Shown: in pieces, positions 33,601 through 35,000 of the stretch
Layout: every line of letters starts with the position of its first letter
Numbering within the stretch: position 1 is the stretch's first letter
Origin: Kamptonema formosum PCC 10802
Lineage (GTDB): Bacteria > Cyanobacteriota > Cyanobacteriia > Cyanobacteriales > Oscillatoriaceae
Direction of reading: 5' to 3'
Assembly (NCBI RefSeq): GCF_000332335.1
Contig: NZ_KB235948.1
Location: 2,045,339-2,080,338, forward strand
DNA: 35,000 bases
Position numbers and translations under genes: made by a program
The notes under the pieces: model-generated
The model's input: only the letters and a program-made list of their open reading frames with translations
Told to the model about the DNA's origin: nothing
Database searches by the model: none

Positions 33601-34535
33601 TATTCCTCCTCCACCCGGTAGCCCAATTCTGCCAAGCGAAGGCGGGATTGCCGCCATTTGGGTCGCACTTTGATGAAGAGTTCCAGATAGACTTTGCCGG
33701 CGATTAATTTTTGCATTTGCTCGCGGGCTGCGGTGCCAATCTGCTTGAGCATGCTGCCGGCTTTGCCAATGATAATGCCTTTTTGGGAGTCGCGCTCAAC
33801 GCAGATGGTGGCTAAAACGCGAGTAATGGCCGGTGTTTCTTCTACTTGGTCAATGGTGACGGCTACGGAGTGGGGGACTTCTTCGCGGGTGAGCAGGAGA
33901 ATTTGCTCGCGAATCAGTTCGCCCATGATGAACCGTTCGGGTTGGTCGGTGACTAAATCGGGGGGATAGTAGTAGGGTCCGGGTTCGAGCCGGTCAGTCA
34001 GCAATGTTTGCAGGGTGTCAAGTCCGGTGCCGGTGAGGGCGGAGAATTTTACGGCTGTCCAGTTGTGGGGGGCGGCGAGTTCGCGATAGCTGAGATCGAG
34101 GCGCTGGGAATCGGAGGGTTGCTGGTCGATTTTGTTCAGTCCGAGGATGACGGGCGTTTCGACTTCGCTGAGGAGGTCGGCAATGTAGCGATCTCCCCCG
34201 CCGGCGGGTGCGGAAGCGTCGGCGACAAACAGCACCACATCGACGGATTGGATGGCAATTTGGGCGTTTTGTACGAGGATTTTTCCCAGCTGGTGGTGGG
34301 GTTTGTGGATGCCGGGGGTATCGACGAAAATCAGCTGGGCGTCGGGGGTGGTGAGGATACCGCGCAGCCGGTTGCGGGTGGTTTGGGCGACGGGCGAGGT
34401 GATGGCAATTTTTTGCCCTACGAGTTGGTTCATCAGGGTGGATTTCCCGACGTTGGGGCGTCCGATGATGCCAATAAAGCCGGATTTGAAGCCCGCCGGT
34501 GCGGGGGGGATGAGGGGTAAGTCTGAGGTGTTCAG
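33600..34535 (-). CDS. era: GTPase Era
   Basis: The protein has G1 GRPNVGKS, G3 DTPG, G4 NKID, and the C-terminal KH domain with VERDSQKGIIIGKAGSMLKQIG and LFIKVRPKWR. Era binds 16S rRNA and helps ribosome assembly. The start is unclear. The only ATG in frame before G1 is at 34814, giving 404 residues, about 90 too many, with an upstream part full of repeats. A strong AGGAGG (34545-34550) is followed at 9 bases by CTG (34535) and at 6 bases by ATC (34538). Either would give about 311-312 residues, the normal length. I therefore use 34535. A non-standard start codon or a sequence error is possible. Confidence 0.88.
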   Translation of the reverse strand: MNTSDLPLIPPAPAGFKSGFIGIIGRPNVGKSTLMNQLVGQKIAITSPVAQTTRNRLRGILTTPDAQLIFVDTPGIHKPHHQLGKILVQNAQIAIQSVDVVLFVADASAPAGGGDRYIADLLSEVETPVILGLNKIDQQPSDSQRLDLSYRELAAPHNWTAVKFSALTGTGLDTLQTLLTDRLEPGPYYYPPDLVTDQPERFIMGELIREQILLLTREEVPHSVAVTIDQVEETPAITRVLATICVERDSQKGIIIGKAGSMLKQIGTAAREQMQKLIAGKVYLELFIKVRPKWRQSRLRLAELGYRVEEE

Positions 34536-34550
34536 GATCTGTGTCCTCCT

Positions 34551-34903
34551 TTGAGTCTCTGGTTTAATTGTAGGGGAAGTTGCGGTAATCGGAGGGGGGG
34601 TTGCCGGTGCCGGTGGGAACTTTTGAATCCGGGCTGGTCTAGAGACGCGACGAGCGCATTCTACAATAATTAGCCCGCGCGGGCGAGCGAAAGTCTGCCC
34701 TTGCGTGAGGAATGCGCTCGCCAGGAAACTCGCAAAAGTGATATCATGTCCGCTGGCATTGGTGTTGTATCCATAGCTTTGTACGGGCGGGTTCAGCCAA
34801 GATATTTCTGGCACAGAGCAGAATATGAATAAACCCGCCCCTCCTCAGCACACAAACGGTGCTGCCGGATAGGATATGACACGCTCCCGCACTCACTAAC
34901 CTT
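34551..34903. other. Gap with short inverted repeats upstream of era
   Basis: CGAGCGCATTC (34651-34661) pairs with GAATGCGCTCG (34710-34720), with AGCCCGCGCGGGC between. A TAAACCCGCCCCT copy lies at 34833-34845, and a G-rich GGTTGCCGGTGCCGG run is near 34600. No gene is seen. Confidence 0.5.
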
Positions 34904-35000
34904 TTATCGAGCAATCCCCAGATTTTTCAGGACAATCAAAATAACTTGGATCGCCAAAGCAACCTGGACAAACGTCAGGACTACAGCGGTCAGGTTCAGA
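34904..35000 (-). CDS. C-terminal end of an unidentified membrane protein
   Basis: The minus strand reads LNLTAVVLTFVQVALAI... VILIVLKNLGIAR, then TAA at 34904-34906. It is a single hydrophobic helix with a short basic end. The frame enters from the right window edge. Too little is present to name a family. Confidence 0.55.
   Translation of the reverse strand, partial: LNLTAVVLTFVQVALAIQVILIVLKNLGIAR

Noticed and set aside
34536-34814. N-terminal extension of era to the ATG at 34814
   Set aside because: The segment contains inverted repeats and has no Era homology; Era proteins are about 300-320 residues long. Kept only as an alternative.

Overview
The window is chromosomal DNA of a cyanobacterium, most likely a filamentous, repeat-rich one of the Oscillatoria/Microcoleus kind. 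The sequence shows an intact petG (cytochrome b6f subunit V), a cytochrome cM-like protein, zinc-ribbon Ser/Thr kinases, haemagglutinin-type secreted proteins with a CHAT protein, an SLH-containing polysaccharide exporter, and many short palindromic repeats typical of such genomes. Genus assignment is inference; no rRNA or tRNA gene was seen.

Layout. (a) 1-15.4 kb is a surface and signalling region. A long DUF4114 protein with about 30 homogenised repeats runs off the left edge on the minus strand. Divergent from it is a plus-strand group: a NB-ARC ATPase, a zinc-ribbon Ser/Thr kinase with TPRs, and an exported TPR protein. Facing these is a minus-strand group: an RTX calcium-repeat protein, a haemagglutinin-like TpsA exoprotein and an exported TPR-CHAT protease-like protein. 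(b) 15.5-22.8 kb holds a small zinc-ribbon protein, a second zinc-ribbon kinase whose catalytic loop is destroyed (predicted pseudokinase with a membrane tail), an SLH + Wza/SLBB export protein and an MsbA-type ABC exporter. (c) 23-25.3 kb is a housekeeping cluster: cytochrome cM-like, petG, rsmD, hisH. (d) 25.3-30 kb is an accessory region packed with repeats. It contains a degenerate CRISPR-like array of five 36-bp repeats in which two of the four 'spacers' are gene-sized. One of these carries a piece of an integron attC site that resembles the Vibrio cholerae repeat (VCR), followed by a GNAT acetyltransferase gene. A Rieske oxygenase gene follows, flanked by direct copies of an 84-bp repeat. 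(e) 30-35 kb holds a pyroglutamyl-peptidase-like gene behind a consensus promoter, an ATP-grasp (DUF404/407) plus alpha-E (DUF403) pair, era, and the C-terminal end of an unidentified membrane protein.

How the genes may work together. The RTX, TpsA and CHAT genes lie in one direction with short gaps and look like a secreted/adhesin operon. The NB-ARC, kinase and TPR genes next to them could be its sensor and regulator, but that link is inference from proximity. The ATP-grasp/alpha-E pair is a known co-occurring pair thought to make a peptide-like product. The most unusual element is the CRISPR-repeat-bounded segment containing an integron cassette at 26.7-28.2 kb.
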